Positions 25,679 to 33,049 of a DNA stretch of 64,000 bases are shown piece by piece; within the stretch, counting starts at the first letter, position 1, and each line of letters opens with the position of its first letter. The notes beneath the pieces were generated by a model. That model did no database searches and was not told the origin of the DNA. It worked only from the letters and a program-made list of their open reading frames with translations. This DNA comes from JALZKA01 sp963786495. GTDB lineage: Bacteria; Actinomycetota; Thermoleophilia; Solirubrobacterales; 70-9. Location: assembly GCA_963786495.1 (NCBI GenBank), contig CAWAZL010000002.1, forward strand, positions 1,488,001 to 1,552,000, given 5' to 3'. The translations under genes and the position numbers were made by a program.

Positions 25679-26394
25679 ACGACCACCTTCTCTCCGGTCT
25701 GTTGTTGCCAGGCTTTTGTCAAGTTGTCCACCGCTTCGGCGAGATGCGCTCGGAAGAGGTCCTCGGCGCGCTGGGGGTCGCCGGCGCGCATTGCCGCGAT
25801 CAGCTCCTCGTGCTCGGCGGCGACCTGTGAGGGCCGCTGGTAGTGCTCGCGAAGCTGCGCGAGGCAGAGCAGGACCTCGGACTCCACCGAGGAGTAGGCG
25901 CGAGCAAGCCGTGGAGATCCGGTCGCGTCGATGATCGCGCGGTGAAAGCGGAAGTCGGGCTCGACGACCGCGCGCCAAGGAGCGTCATCGGGAACGCCGG
26001 AGAGCTCGGCGACTGATTGCTCGGCGGCAGGGGGGACCTCGCCGCTGGCGACAACCAGACGGACCGCCTCTACCTCGAGGGCGGTGCGAAGGCGGAAAAC
26101 GTCGATCAGATGAGCGGGGTCGAAGGTGGGAACCTGGACGCCGCGGTTCGGCTCGCGAAGCAAAAGGCCCTCGGAGATCAGGATCTGCGTCGCGGCGCGA
26201 AACGAGTGGCGGGCGATGCCGAGGCGCCCCGCGAACTCGGTTTCGCGAAGCCGGGTGCCCGCCTCGATCTGGCCATCAAGGATCATCTCGCGAAGCGCGT
26301 TGGCCGCGGCTTCGACGGTTGAGACGGTCGCGAGCTGGAGGGTCTCCGCAGGCTGTTCCTGCGCCGGTGTGGAGGGTGGATCTATTTTGACCAT
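25675..26394 (-). CDS. GntR family (FadR/FCD) transcriptional regulator
   Basis: A 239-residue regulator. The N-terminal winged helix (about residues 27-90) contains AANALREMILDGQIEAGTRLRETEFAGRLGIARHSFRAA. The C-terminal FCD ligand domain has the metal-binding histidines in DFRFHRAIIDATG and EHEELIAAMRAGD, ending with FRAHLAEA. FCD regulators usually bind an organic acid and repress a catabolic operon. It is the first gene of an eleven-gene minus-strand operon and divergent from the PLP enzyme gene; a repeated motif overlapping its start codon (26393-26420) is a candidate operator, which would make it autoregulatory. Confidence 0.92.
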   Translation of the reverse strand: MVKIDPPSTPAQEQPAETLQLATVSTVEAAANALREMILDGQIEAGTRLRETEFAGRLGIARHSFRAATQILISEGLLLREPNRGVQVPTFDPAHLIDVFRLRTALEVEAVRLVVASGEVPPAAEQSVAELSGVPDDAPWRAVVEPDFRFHRAIIDATGSPRLARAYSSVESEVLLCLAQLREHYQRPSQVAAEHEELIAAMRAGDPQRAEDLFRAHLAEAVDNLTKAWQQQTGEKVVV

Positions 26395-26420
26395 GTGTCA
26401 CATCATTCCACAATCTGACA
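26393..26420. promoter_or_regulatory. Candidate GntR operator in the divergent promoter
   Basis: ATGTGTCA (26393-26400), 10 bp, then CAATCTGACA (26411-26420). On the other strand TGTCA and TGACA face each other 15 bp apart. The site overlaps the gntR start codon and lies 45 bp before the divergent PLP-enzyme gene. ATGTGTCA...CAATCTG recurs before the alkaline phosphatase gene. Confidence 0.45.
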
Positions 26421-26464
26421 AGATACGTCGAGTCGAGGTTCAACGAAGAGGAATTGAGGACTAA

Positions 26465-27820
26465 ATGAGCGGAGTCGAACGCGGCCGGATCGCCGAGTTG
26501 ATGCAGCGCGAGGAAACGCGGTTTGCGGAAGCCAACCCCGAGTCAAAGCGCCTCCATGAGCGCGGCAAGGGCTCCCTTCTGGATGGCGTTCCCATGAATT
26601 GGATGACCCGCTGGCCAGGTGCCTTTCCTGTCTTCGTCGCAACCGCGCAGGGCGCGGACTTAACAGACGTCGACGGCAACGAGTACGCCGATCTCTGCCT
26701 GGGGGACACCGGCGCGATGACCGGCCACTCCCCGCCGGCGACGGTCGCGGCGGTCTCTGAGCGGGTCGCGAAGGGAATCACCGCAATGCTTCCGACTGAG
26801 GACGCTGTGCACGTCGGGGAAGAGATGAAGCGCCGCTTCGGTATGCCCAACTGGCAGTTCAGCTTGTCGGCGACCGACGCTAACCGCTTCGTAATCCGAA
26901 TCTCGCGCGAGATCACCGGCCGTCCCAAGATCCTTGTGCATAACCACTGCTATCACGGCAGCGTCGACGAGACGATCACGACGCTCGTCGCCGGCGAGGT
27001 CCAGCTGCGGGAGGGCAACGTTGGCGCCCCGGTGGACCCGGCTGAGACCACCCGGATCGTCGAGATCAACGACCTCGATGCCCTTGAGCGGGAGCTCGCC
27101 CACGAGGATGTCGCTTGCGTCTTGGTCGAACCGGCCCTGACGAACATCGGGATCGTTTTGGCAGACGACGGGTACCACGACCGCTTGCGCCAACTCACCC
27201 GCGAGACCGGCACCCTGCTGGTGATCGACGAGACCCACACTCTTTGTTGTGGCCCCGGTGGCTACACCGCAGTCGCAGGCCTGGAGCCGGATTTCATGAC
27301 TATTGGCAAGTCGATCGCCGGTGGCGTCCCTATCGGCGCATACGGCTTCACCGACGAGATCGGGCAGCGAGTCAAAGACCACACGGTCCCCGTCGCGGCC
27401 GACGTGGGAGGCGTGGGAGGGACCCTGGCCGGCAACGCGCTGTCGCTTGCGGCGGCCCGCGCCACACTCGCGGACGTTCTCACCGACAACGCCTTCGAGC
27501 ACATGATCACGCTGGGCGAGCGCTTCGAGGGCGCGGTCTCCGACACGATCGCCGAGCATTCGCTTCCCTGGTCGGTCACCCGGCTGGGATGCCGGGTGGA
27601 GTACATGTTCAGTCCCACGCCACCTCGGACCGGCGGCGAAGCGGCGGCCGCGCTCGATGAGGAGTTGGACGCGCTCCTTCACCTCTACATGCTCAACCGC
27701 GGGATCCTGCTGACGCCGTTCCACATGATGGCGCTGATGTCGCCGGCGACGACCGAGGCGCATGTGGATCGCCACTCCGAGGCCTTCGCCGAGGCGGCGG
27801 CCGAGCTAACAAGTGCTTGA
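26465..27820 (+). CDS. Class III PLP-dependent enzyme (glutamate-1-semialdehyde aminotransferase-like)
   Basis: A 451-residue fold-type I class III enzyme of the aminotransferase/aminomutase/lyase group. N-terminal LTDVDGNEYADLCLGDTGAMTGHSP, PLP-binding segment SLSATDANRF, NHCYHGSVDE, then the Asp in LLVIDETHTLCCGPGGYT (D255) and the Schiff-base lysine in FMTIGKSIAGGVPIGAYG (K282). The DETHT...GPGGYT block differs from the DEVMTG of heme-pathway GSA aminomutases and from classical GABA aminotransferases, so this is a separate subgroup. Possible chemistry: transamination, or amine or phosphate elimination. Divergent from gntR and followed by a Cupin_3 gene (8-bp overlap) and alkaline phosphatase, pointing to the same pathway. 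Confidence 0.85.
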   Translation: MSGVERGRIAELMQREETRFAEANPESKRLHERGKGSLLDGVPMNWMTRWPGAFPVFVATAQGADLTDVDGNEYADLCLGDTGAMTGHSPPATVAAVSERVAKGITAMLPTEDAVHVGEEMKRRFGMPNWQFSLSATDANRFVIRISREITGRPKILVHNHCYHGSVDETITTLVAGEVQLREGNVGAPVDPAETTRIVEINDLDALERELAHEDVACVLVEPALTNIGIVLADDGYHDRLRQLTRETGTLLVIDETHTLCCGPGGYTAVAGLEPDFMTIGKSIAGGVPIGAYGFTDEIGQRVKDHTVPVAADVGGVGGTLAGNALSLAAARATLADVLTDNAFEHMITLGERFEGAVSDTIAEHSLPWSVTRLGCRVEYMFSPTPPRTGGEAAAALDEELDALLHLYMLNRGILLTPFHMMALMSPATTEAHVDRHSEAFAEAAAELTSA

Positions 27821-28178
27821 GCAGGTGATGCGCGCCGGAGCGCGCGAAGTTGAGTTGGTGGACGACCCCCTGGACGCGGATCAGATCCTCGAGGGAGACC
27901 CGCGTACCTCGGTGTCCGTTCTGAGCGAATTGTCCGATGGAGCCGAGTGCGGGATCTGGCGCTGCACGCCCGGCCGCTTTCGCGATACCGAAACTCAAGA
28001 GGCCTTCGTGGTGTTGGAAGGGAGGGCGACGATCGAATGGGCAGGAGGCTCAATCGAGGTGGGGGCCGGAGACCTTTGCTTTCTCGCCACCGGCACCCAG
28101 ACCATCTGGACCGTCCACCAGACCCTTTTGAAGGGTTATTCGCTGGCGGCTGGCACATCTCCGGAATATGTGTCATGA
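27813..28178 (+). CDS. Cupin_3 (EutQ-like) domain protein
   Basis: A 121-residue single-cupin protein. The pattern GIWRCTPGRFRDTETQEAFVVLEGRATIEWAGGS, then EVGAGDLCFLATGTQTIWTVHQTLLKGY, fits the Cupin_3 family (DUF861) found in EutQ and ureidoglycolate-related proteins, in which the Glu and Trp of these two blocks line the barrel. GTG at 27813 overlaps the preceding gene by 8 bp; ATG at 27828 is an alternative. A small sugar-acid or amino-alcohol ligand is suggested by the family, not proven. Confidence 0.82.
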   Translation: MLEQVMRAGAREVELVDDPLDADQILEGDPRTSVSVLSELSDGAECGIWRCTPGRFRDTETQEAFVVLEGRATIEWAGGSIEVGAGDLCFLATGTQTIWTVHQTLLKGYSLAAGTSPEYVS

Positions 28179-28200
28179 TGGAGTTGTTGAACAATCTGTC
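28168..28200. promoter_or_regulatory. Second copy of the ATGTGTCA...CAATCTG motif
   Basis: ATGTGTCA at 28168-28175 (spanning the cupin stop region) and CAATCTGTC at 28192-28200, just before the alkaline phosphatase ribosome site. Spacing is 16 bp, against 10 bp at 26393-26420. It may bring the phosphatase under the same regulator; the different spacing makes this tentative. Confidence 0.3.
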
Positions 28201-28218
28201 CCTCGGGGAGGAACACAA

Positions 28219-29541
28219 ATGGAATTGACTCGCTCGCTTGCCAACCGCCGCATCGTCCTGGGGGTGACAGCCGCGGGTCTCGCGGCTGCCATCGCCGTGT
28301 TCGGATCCGAGGAGAAGGTCAAGGCGGATCCGCCGACACCGGCCACCAGCGTGATCCTGATCTCAGGCGACGGCATGGGGGTCCAGCAGAGGACCGCTAT
28401 CCAGTACGCGGGCTACGGGCTCGACGAGCGCCAGCCGATGGATGCGCTCCCGTACGCGGGCTTCCTCGACACCATCCATGACGGCAATACAGCGGTGACG
28501 GACTCCGCCGCCGGCGCGACCGCCTGGTCGATCGGCGTCAAGACCAAGCAGGGCCTCGTCGGGCTTGGCCGCGACAAGGTGCGCGTTCCCACCCTGATGG
28601 AGATTGCCGAGGACGAGGGCAAGGCGACCGGCATCGTCAACGACCACGACATCACCAACGCGACGCTGGCGACATTCGCGGCGCCGATCGTCAACCGCGA
28701 CTGGAAGGTCGCGATCGCGCAGCGGACCCTGCGAGGCATCTCCCCCGACGTGATGATGGGCGGGGGCGAGGGCTACTGGTACCCCCGCGGCGACAAGGGC
28801 ATGATCCCGAACGAAGTTCCCGACGAAGACCGCAGTCTCGGCGAGGACAACCTGGTCGAAGAAGCGATCGACATGGGCTACCAGTACGCGTACGACCGCG
28901 ACACGGTCGACGACCTGACCGGCCCGAAGGCACTTGCGCTCGTCCAGGACTCGGGCCTTCAGCGCTACAAGGAGCTCAAGGGCTACAAGCCGAACGAGGA
29001 CCCGTACTACGTCAAGGAGCCGGTGCTCTTCCAGAAGGCGCTCGACATCCTCAGCCAGGACCCCGACGGGTTCTTCCTGGTGACGGAGAGCGACGACCTG
29101 GACTCGGCCGCTCACGAGCACGATGGCGTGAACGTGATCAAGACAGGCATGAACGTCAACAAGATGGTCGAGATCGTCGAGGAGTTCCGCCTGACGCATC
29201 CTGACGTTCTCCTCGTCGTCACCGCCGACCACGAAACGGGCGGCATGACGATCGAGAACACCTCAGAGACGAACACGAACTCGAATGGCGACGACCCGGT
29301 CCCGTACTACGGCGACGGCTCGAAGAACAACGCCGGCCCGAACGGCGAGGTTCCGCCCAAGAGCGGCCCCTTCAAGATCAAGGGAACCGACCGCAAGTTC
29401 AAGGTCGACTGGACGACCCCCGAGCACACGGGCGGCTACGTCCCGGTGACGGCGTCCGGCCCGCTGGCCGAGGAGTTCACGGGTGTCCACCACAACACCC
29501 ACGTCTACGACGTGCTCCTCCAGGCGCTGACGGCTGATTAA
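28219..29541 (+). CDS. Alkaline phosphatase (PhoA-type), exported
   Basis: A 440-residue exported phosphomonoesterase. ATG at 28219 behind GGGGAGGAA. The N-terminus ANRRIVLGVTAAGLAAAIAVFG is a signal peptide with paired Arg, possibly a Tat signal. The catalytic serine is in NTAVTDSAAGATAWS. Metal ligands are in VILISGDGMG (Asp), TESDDLDSAAHEHD, VVTADHETGGM and the C-terminal EHTGGYVPV. Last gene of the plus-strand arm of the GntR-centred module, so it may release phosphate from a phosphorylated substrate outside the cell before uptake (inference). A strong hairpin follows its stop. Confidence 0.93.
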   Translation: MELTRSLANRRIVLGVTAAGLAAAIAVFGSEEKVKADPPTPATSVILISGDGMGVQQRTAIQYAGYGLDERQPMDALPYAGFLDTIHDGNTAVTDSAAGATAWSIGVKTKQGLVGLGRDKVRVPTLMEIAEDEGKATGIVNDHDITNATLATFAAPIVNRDWKVAIAQRTLRGISPDVMMGGGEGYWYPRGDKGMIPNEVPDEDRSLGEDNLVEEAIDMGYQYAYDRDTVDDLTGPKALALVQDSGLQRYKELKGYKPNEDPYYVKEPVLFQKALDILSQDPDGFFLVTESDDLDSAAHEHDGVNVIKTGMNVNKMVEIVEEFRLTHPDVLLVVTADHETGGMTIENTSETNTNSNGDDPVPYYGDGSKNNAGPNGEVPPKSGPFKIKGTDRKFKVDWTTPEHTGGYVPVTASGPLAEEFTGVHHNTHVYDVLLQALTAD

Positions 29542-29545
29542 CGGC

Positions 29546-29584
29546 TCTGCGCGCCGGTCCCGCCCATTGGGATCGGCGCGCAGA
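29546..29584. terminator. Terminator-like hairpin after alkaline phosphatase
   Basis: TCTGCGCGCCG faces CGGCGCGCAGA, with inner TCCC/GGGA pairs and a loop around CGCCCATT. It starts 4 bp after the TAA; no T run follows. EttA is convergent from the other side. Confidence 0.7.
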
Positions 29585-29695
29585 TATCCCTAATCCAGTC
29601 TCGCTTTCAAAAAGCTCGCCGGAGGTTGCTCTGGCGCGTTGCCGCTTTCGCGCCGTTCAAAACGTCGCTCGCCGCGGACGAACCCCGCGAAGCCG

Positions 29696-31351
29696 CTATT
29701 TGGGTGAAAGCCGCTTGTAGGTGATGCGGTGGGGCCGGTCCGCGGCCGAGCCGAGCCGAGCGCGCCGGTTCTCCTCATAAGCCTCGGCGTTCCCCTCGAA
29801 CCAGGTGACCTCGGAGTCGCCCTCGAAGGCAAGGATGTGGGTCGCGACGCGATCGAGGAACCAGCGGTCGTGCGAGACGACCACGGCGCAACCTGCGAAC
29901 GCAAGGAGCGCCTCTTCGAGCGCGCGGAGCGTGTCGACATCGAGGTCGTTCGTGGGCTCGTCCAGGAGCAGCAGGTTGCCGCCGGAGCGCAGAAGCTTCG
30001 CCAGGTGCACTCGGTTGCGCTCACCGCCTGAGAGCGTGCCCACCTTGCGCTGCTGGTCCGAGCCCTTGAAGTTGAAGCCCGAGGTGTAAGCGCGGGAGTT
30101 CATCTCCTCGGAGCCGACCTTGATCTGGTCGTAGCCCTCGGAGATCTCCTCCCAGACGGACTTCTCGGCGTCGAGCGAGTCGCGGGACTGGTCGACGTAC
30201 GCAAGCTGAACGGTCTCGCCGAGGCGGAGCGTCCCGGCATCGGGCTCCTCGTCGCCGACGATCATCCGCAACAGGGTTGTCTTGCCGGCGCCGTTCGGGC
30301 CGATGATGCCGACGATGCCCGCGGGCGGAAGCTCGAACGTGAGGCCCTCGAAGAGAAGCTTGTCGCCGTAGCCCTTGGTGACTCCGTCGGCCTCGACTAC
30401 GACGCCGCCCAGGCGAGGCCCGGCTGGGATACGGATCTGGACGTTCTCGAGCTTCACCTGCTTGTCCTCGGCGAGAAGCTCCTCGTAGCGGGCGAGACGG
30501 GCCTTCGACTTCTTGCGCCGGCCCTTGGGGTTCTCGCGCACCCACTCGAGCTCCGCCGCGATCGTCTTGGCGCGCGCTGTGTCCTTTCGCTCCTCCTGCG
30601 CCATCCGCTCCTGTTTTTGCTCGAGCCAGCTGGAGTAGTTGCCCTTGAAGGGGATGCCGCGGCCTCGGTCGAGCTCCAGGATCCAGCCGGCGACGTTGTC
30701 CAGGAAGTAGCGGTCGTGGGTAACGGCGACGATCGTGCCCTCGTATTCGTCCAGGTGGCGCTCGAGCCAGGCGACCGACTCGGCGTCCAGGTGGTTGGTC
30801 GGCTCGTCCAGGAGCAGCAGGTCCGGCGCTTCCAGGAGAAGTCGGCAAAGGGCAACGCGGCGGCGCTCGCCGCCCGAGAGCTTGGTCACGTCGGCGTCGC
30901 CTGGAGGCACGCGAAGCGCGTCCATCGCCGTTTCCACGACGGTGTCCAGGTTCCACGCGTCGGCTGCCTCGATCTCTTCAGTCAGGCGGGCGAACTCGTC
31001 GGCCGTTTCGTCCGAGTAGTTGGAGGCGACCTCGTTGTAGCGGTCGAGGAGGTCCTTGGTCGCGCGCACTCCATCCTCGACGTTGCCGCGTACGTCCTTG
31101 GACTCGTCGAGCTGCGGCTCTTGGGAGAGCATCCCGACCGTCGCCGACTTGTGGAGCTGTGCCTCGCCGCGGTACTCGGTGTCCTCCCCGGCCATGATGC
31201 GGAGGAGGGTGGACTTACCCGCGCCGTTCGGCCCCAGGACGCCGATCTTGGCACCGGGAAAGAAGCTCAGGGAGATGTCCGTGAGGACGGTCTTGTCCGG
31301 CGGATGGGTCCGCGAGACCTTGTACATCGAGTAGATGTATTCGTCAGCCAT
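29696..31351 (-). CDS. ettA: Energy-dependent translational throttle protein EttA (ABC-F)
   Basis: Cytoplasmic ABC-F ATPase of 551 residues that binds the ribosomal E site and gates translation according to ADP/ATP ratio. Two ABC domains: Walker A GPNGAGKSTLL, signature LSGGERRRVALCRLLLE, Walker B LLLLDEPTNHLD; then second Walker A GPNGAGKTTLL, signature LSGGERNRVHLAKLL, and LLLLDEPTNDLD. The EttA-type arm/linker contains GRRKKSKARLARYEELLAED. The N-terminus MADEYIYSMYKVSRTHPPDK is an EttA hallmark. Length matches E. coli EttA (555). Divergent from the FKBP gene. Confidence 0.96.
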   Translation of the reverse strand: MADEYIYSMYKVSRTHPPDKTVLTDISLSFFPGAKIGVLGPNGAGKSTLLRIMAGEDTEYRGEAQLHKSATVGMLSQEPQLDESKDVRGNVEDGVRATKDLLDRYNEVASNYSDETADEFARLTEEIEAADAWNLDTVVETAMDALRVPPGDADVTKLSGGERRRVALCRLLLEAPDLLLLDEPTNHLDAESVAWLERHLDEYEGTIVAVTHDRYFLDNVAGWILELDRGRGIPFKGNYSSWLEQKQERMAQEERKDTARAKTIAAELEWVRENPKGRRKKSKARLARYEELLAEDKQVKLENVQIRIPAGPRLGGVVVEADGVTKGYGDKLLFEGLTFELPPAGIVGIIGPNGAGKTTLLRMIVGDEEPDAGTLRLGETVQLAYVDQSRDSLDAEKSVWEEISEGYDQIKVGSEEMNSRAYTSGFNFKGSDQQRKVGTLSGGERNRVHLAKLLRSGGNLLLLDEPTNDLDVDTLRALEEALLAFAGCAVVVSHDRWFLDRVATHILAFEGDSEVTWFEGNAEAYEENRRARLGSAADRPHRITYKRLSPK

Positions 31352-31400
31352 GAGGCGGCTGAGGGTAGCCGCGCTAAGCGCGGGCTAGGATGCCGAACCC

Positions 31401-31892
31401 ATGGACTCAAGGGTCAAAACACTCATCGGCGCGGTCGCGCTCTTCGCGGTGATCATCGTGGGCGTCGTCATCGGCCAGAGCGGTGGCGACGACGAGCCTG
31501 CCGAGCCGGCCACGGCCGAGCGCCAGGACAAGCCCGAGGTCGAGATCCCTGAGGACGATCCGCCGAAGGAGCTCGTGATCGAGGACCTGGAGGACGGCGA
31601 GGGCGACGAGGCCACCGCGGGCGATCAGCTCACCGTCGACTACGTCGGCGTCCTATATGACGGCGGCGACGAGTTCGACGAGTCGTTCAGCAAGCCCGAG
31701 CCCTTGCAGTTCGTGCTCGGCCAGGGCTCGGTCATTCCGGGCTGGGACGAGGGCCTCGAGGGCATGAAGGTCGGCGGTAGGCGCCAGCTGGTGATCCCTT
31801 CTGATCTGGCCTATGGGGCGGAGGGCCGGCCGCCGGACATCCCGCCGGACTCGACGCTGGTCTTCGTGATCGACCTGCTCGAGATCAACTAG
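31401..31892 (+). CDS. FKBP-type peptidyl-prolyl cis-trans isomerase, membrane-anchored or secreted
   Basis: A 163-residue isomerase acting outside the membrane. The N-terminal hydrophobic helix (about residues 6-26: KTLIGAVALFAVIIVGVVIG) is followed by an acidic linker rich in Glu/Pro and an FKBP domain from residue 55: VDYVGVLYDGGDEFDESF, FVLGQGSVIPGWDEGLEGMKVGGRRQLVIP, LAYGAEG, LVFVIDLLEI. Active-site aromatics (Tyr, Asp, Phe, Val-Ile, Trp, Tyr) are present. Role: folding of exported proteins. Its end overlaps the convergent VOC gene by 4 bp. Confidence 0.94.
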   Translation: MDSRVKTLIGAVALFAVIIVGVVIGQSGGDDEPAEPATAERQDKPEVEIPEDDPPKELVIEDLEDGEGDEATAGDQLTVDYVGVLYDGGDEFDESFSKPEPLQFVLGQGSVIPGWDEGLEGMKVGGRRQLVIPSDLAYGAEGRPPDIPPDSTLVFVIDLLEIN

Positions 31893-32272
31893 TTCCCGTT
31901 GATCGCAAAGACGTTGCCATCGGGGTCCTTGAACCAGGCCGCCTTGAAGCCGGGCCCTTCGAAGACCCCGTCCTCATCGGTCGTCACGCCGCTCTCGTCG
32001 TCGTAGGTTTCGAACTCGACGCCGTTCCCGGCCAGCTCGGCGCGCGTGGCGTCGAAATCTGAGACCTCGAACCCGGCCAAGGTGGCCTTGTTCGAGCCGG
32101 CGTGCTCGGAGACGTAGACGAAGAGGCCGGTCCCGCCGGCGCACTCATACGAGGCCATCTCGTCCGTCTGCTGGTTGGACTCGAGTCCCAGCTTGCCCTC
32201 GTAAAAGCTCCGTGCGCGCGAGAGGTCCGACACGGCCACCGCTGTCCCGACTTTGCAGTCCTTCAAGCTCAT
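31889..32272 (-). CDS. VOC (glyoxalase/bleomycin resistance-like) family protein
   Basis: A 127-residue single-module VOC protein: VGTAVAVSDLSRARSFYEGKLGL, then FEVSDFDATRAELAGNGVEF and the C-terminal FKAAWFKDPDGNVFAI. The metal-site residues are only partly conserved, as in many antibiotic-binding VOC proteins. ATG 32272 is chosen over the longer form at 32284, because the upstream ATG and following codons (GGAGGA) themselves form the ribosome site. Divergent from the HxlR regulator, sharing a perfect inverted-repeat operator, and so probably co-regulated with the drug-exporter genes. Confidence 0.88.
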   Translation of the reverse strand: MSLKDCKVGTAVAVSDLSRARSFYEGKLGLESNQQTDEMASYECAGGTGLFVYVSEHAGSNKATLAGFEVSDFDATRAELAGNGVEFETYDDESGVTTDEDGVFEGPGFKAAWFKDPDGNVFAINGN

Positions 32273-32312
32273 TTCTTCCTCCATTCAATCGCTTGCCTTC
32301 ACCCTACCATCG

Positions 32313-32353
32313 TAGTCCTAAAAACTAACCTCACGTTGCATTATTTAGGACTA
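32313..32353. promoter_or_regulatory. Perfect 10-bp inverted repeat, probable HxlR operator
   Basis: TAGTCCTAAA (32313-32322) and its exact complement TTTAGGACTA (32344-32353), separated by 21 bp, giving 31 bp centre to centre (three helical turns). It sits midway in the divergent region between the VOC gene and the HxlR gene, 22 bp before the regulator's ATG. The local AT-rich sequence stands out from the GC-rich surroundings. Confidence 0.75.
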
Positions 32354-32374
32354 AAGGGGTATGCTCTAGGCGAG

Positions 32375-33049
32375 ATGGCTACCAAAAAACGCACCTACAA
32401 CGACCTCTGCGGGCTCTCTCATGCACTCGAGCTGGTGGGTGAGCGCTGGGCGGTCCTGATCCTGCGCGAGCTGAGCTACGGCCCCAAACGCTTCACCGAC
32501 ATCCGCTCGGGCCTACCGGCCGCGAGCCCGAACGTCCTCTCCCAGCGCCTTCGCGAGCTCGAGGCCCACGGGATCGTCGCCCGCCGGACCCTCGCCCCTC
32601 CCGCGGCGTCCAAGGTCTACGAGCTCACCGAGTGGGGGCGCGAGTTGGAGCCGACCCTTCACTCGCTTGGACGCTGGGCCGCGCGCTCGCCTCATTTCCC
32701 GGACTCAGGTCATTTCAGCCCGAGCTCGCTTGCGATGAACCTCGAGTCGATGTTCCTGGGCGAGAAGGCCTCGGGCATCGAGACGACGATTGGCCTCGTG
32801 CTCGGCGAGGAGTCCTTTCTTTTGCGAATCGCCGGCGGATCGCTGGTGGTCGAGCGCGCCGACGCCGCTGGATCCGACGCGCTCGTGACAACCGACCCCA
32901 TGACGCTCGTCGGCATCCTCTACTACGGCGAGGAGCTTGCCGCCGCCGAGAAGGCAGGGGCGATCAGCGTTGAGGGCGACCGCGACGCCGTGGAGCGCCT
33001 CCCCGACCTGTTCGAGCTGCCCGCGCCGGTCGAGGCTCTTCCCGCGTGA
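32375..33049 (+). CDS. HxlR family winged-helix regulator with C-terminal SCP2-like domain
   Basis: A 224-residue regulator. Residues 8-100 form the HxlR winged helix: YNDLCGLSHALELVGERWAVLILREL, SYGPKRFTDIRSGLP, SPNVLSQRLRELEAHGIV, ending with the wing YELTEWGRELEPTLHSLGRWA. The remaining 110 residues (LRIAGGSLVVERADA, then ALVTTDPMTLVGILYYGEELAAAEKAGAISVEGD) resemble an SCP2/sterol-carrier-like ligand domain. It is followed by an exporter ATPase (GTGA overlap). Likely a ligand-responsive repressor of the exporter and the divergent VOC gene, acting at the inverted repeat (inference). Confidence 0.88.
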   Translation: MATKKRTYNDLCGLSHALELVGERWAVLILRELSYGPKRFTDIRSGLPAASPNVLSQRLRELEAHGIVARRTLAPPAASKVYELTEWGRELEPTLHSLGRWAARSPHFPDSGHFSPSSLAMNLESMFLGEKASGIETTIGLVLGEESFLLRIAGGSLVVERADAAGSDALVTTDPMTLVGILYYGEELAAAEKAGAISVEGDRDAVERLPDLFELPAPVEALPA

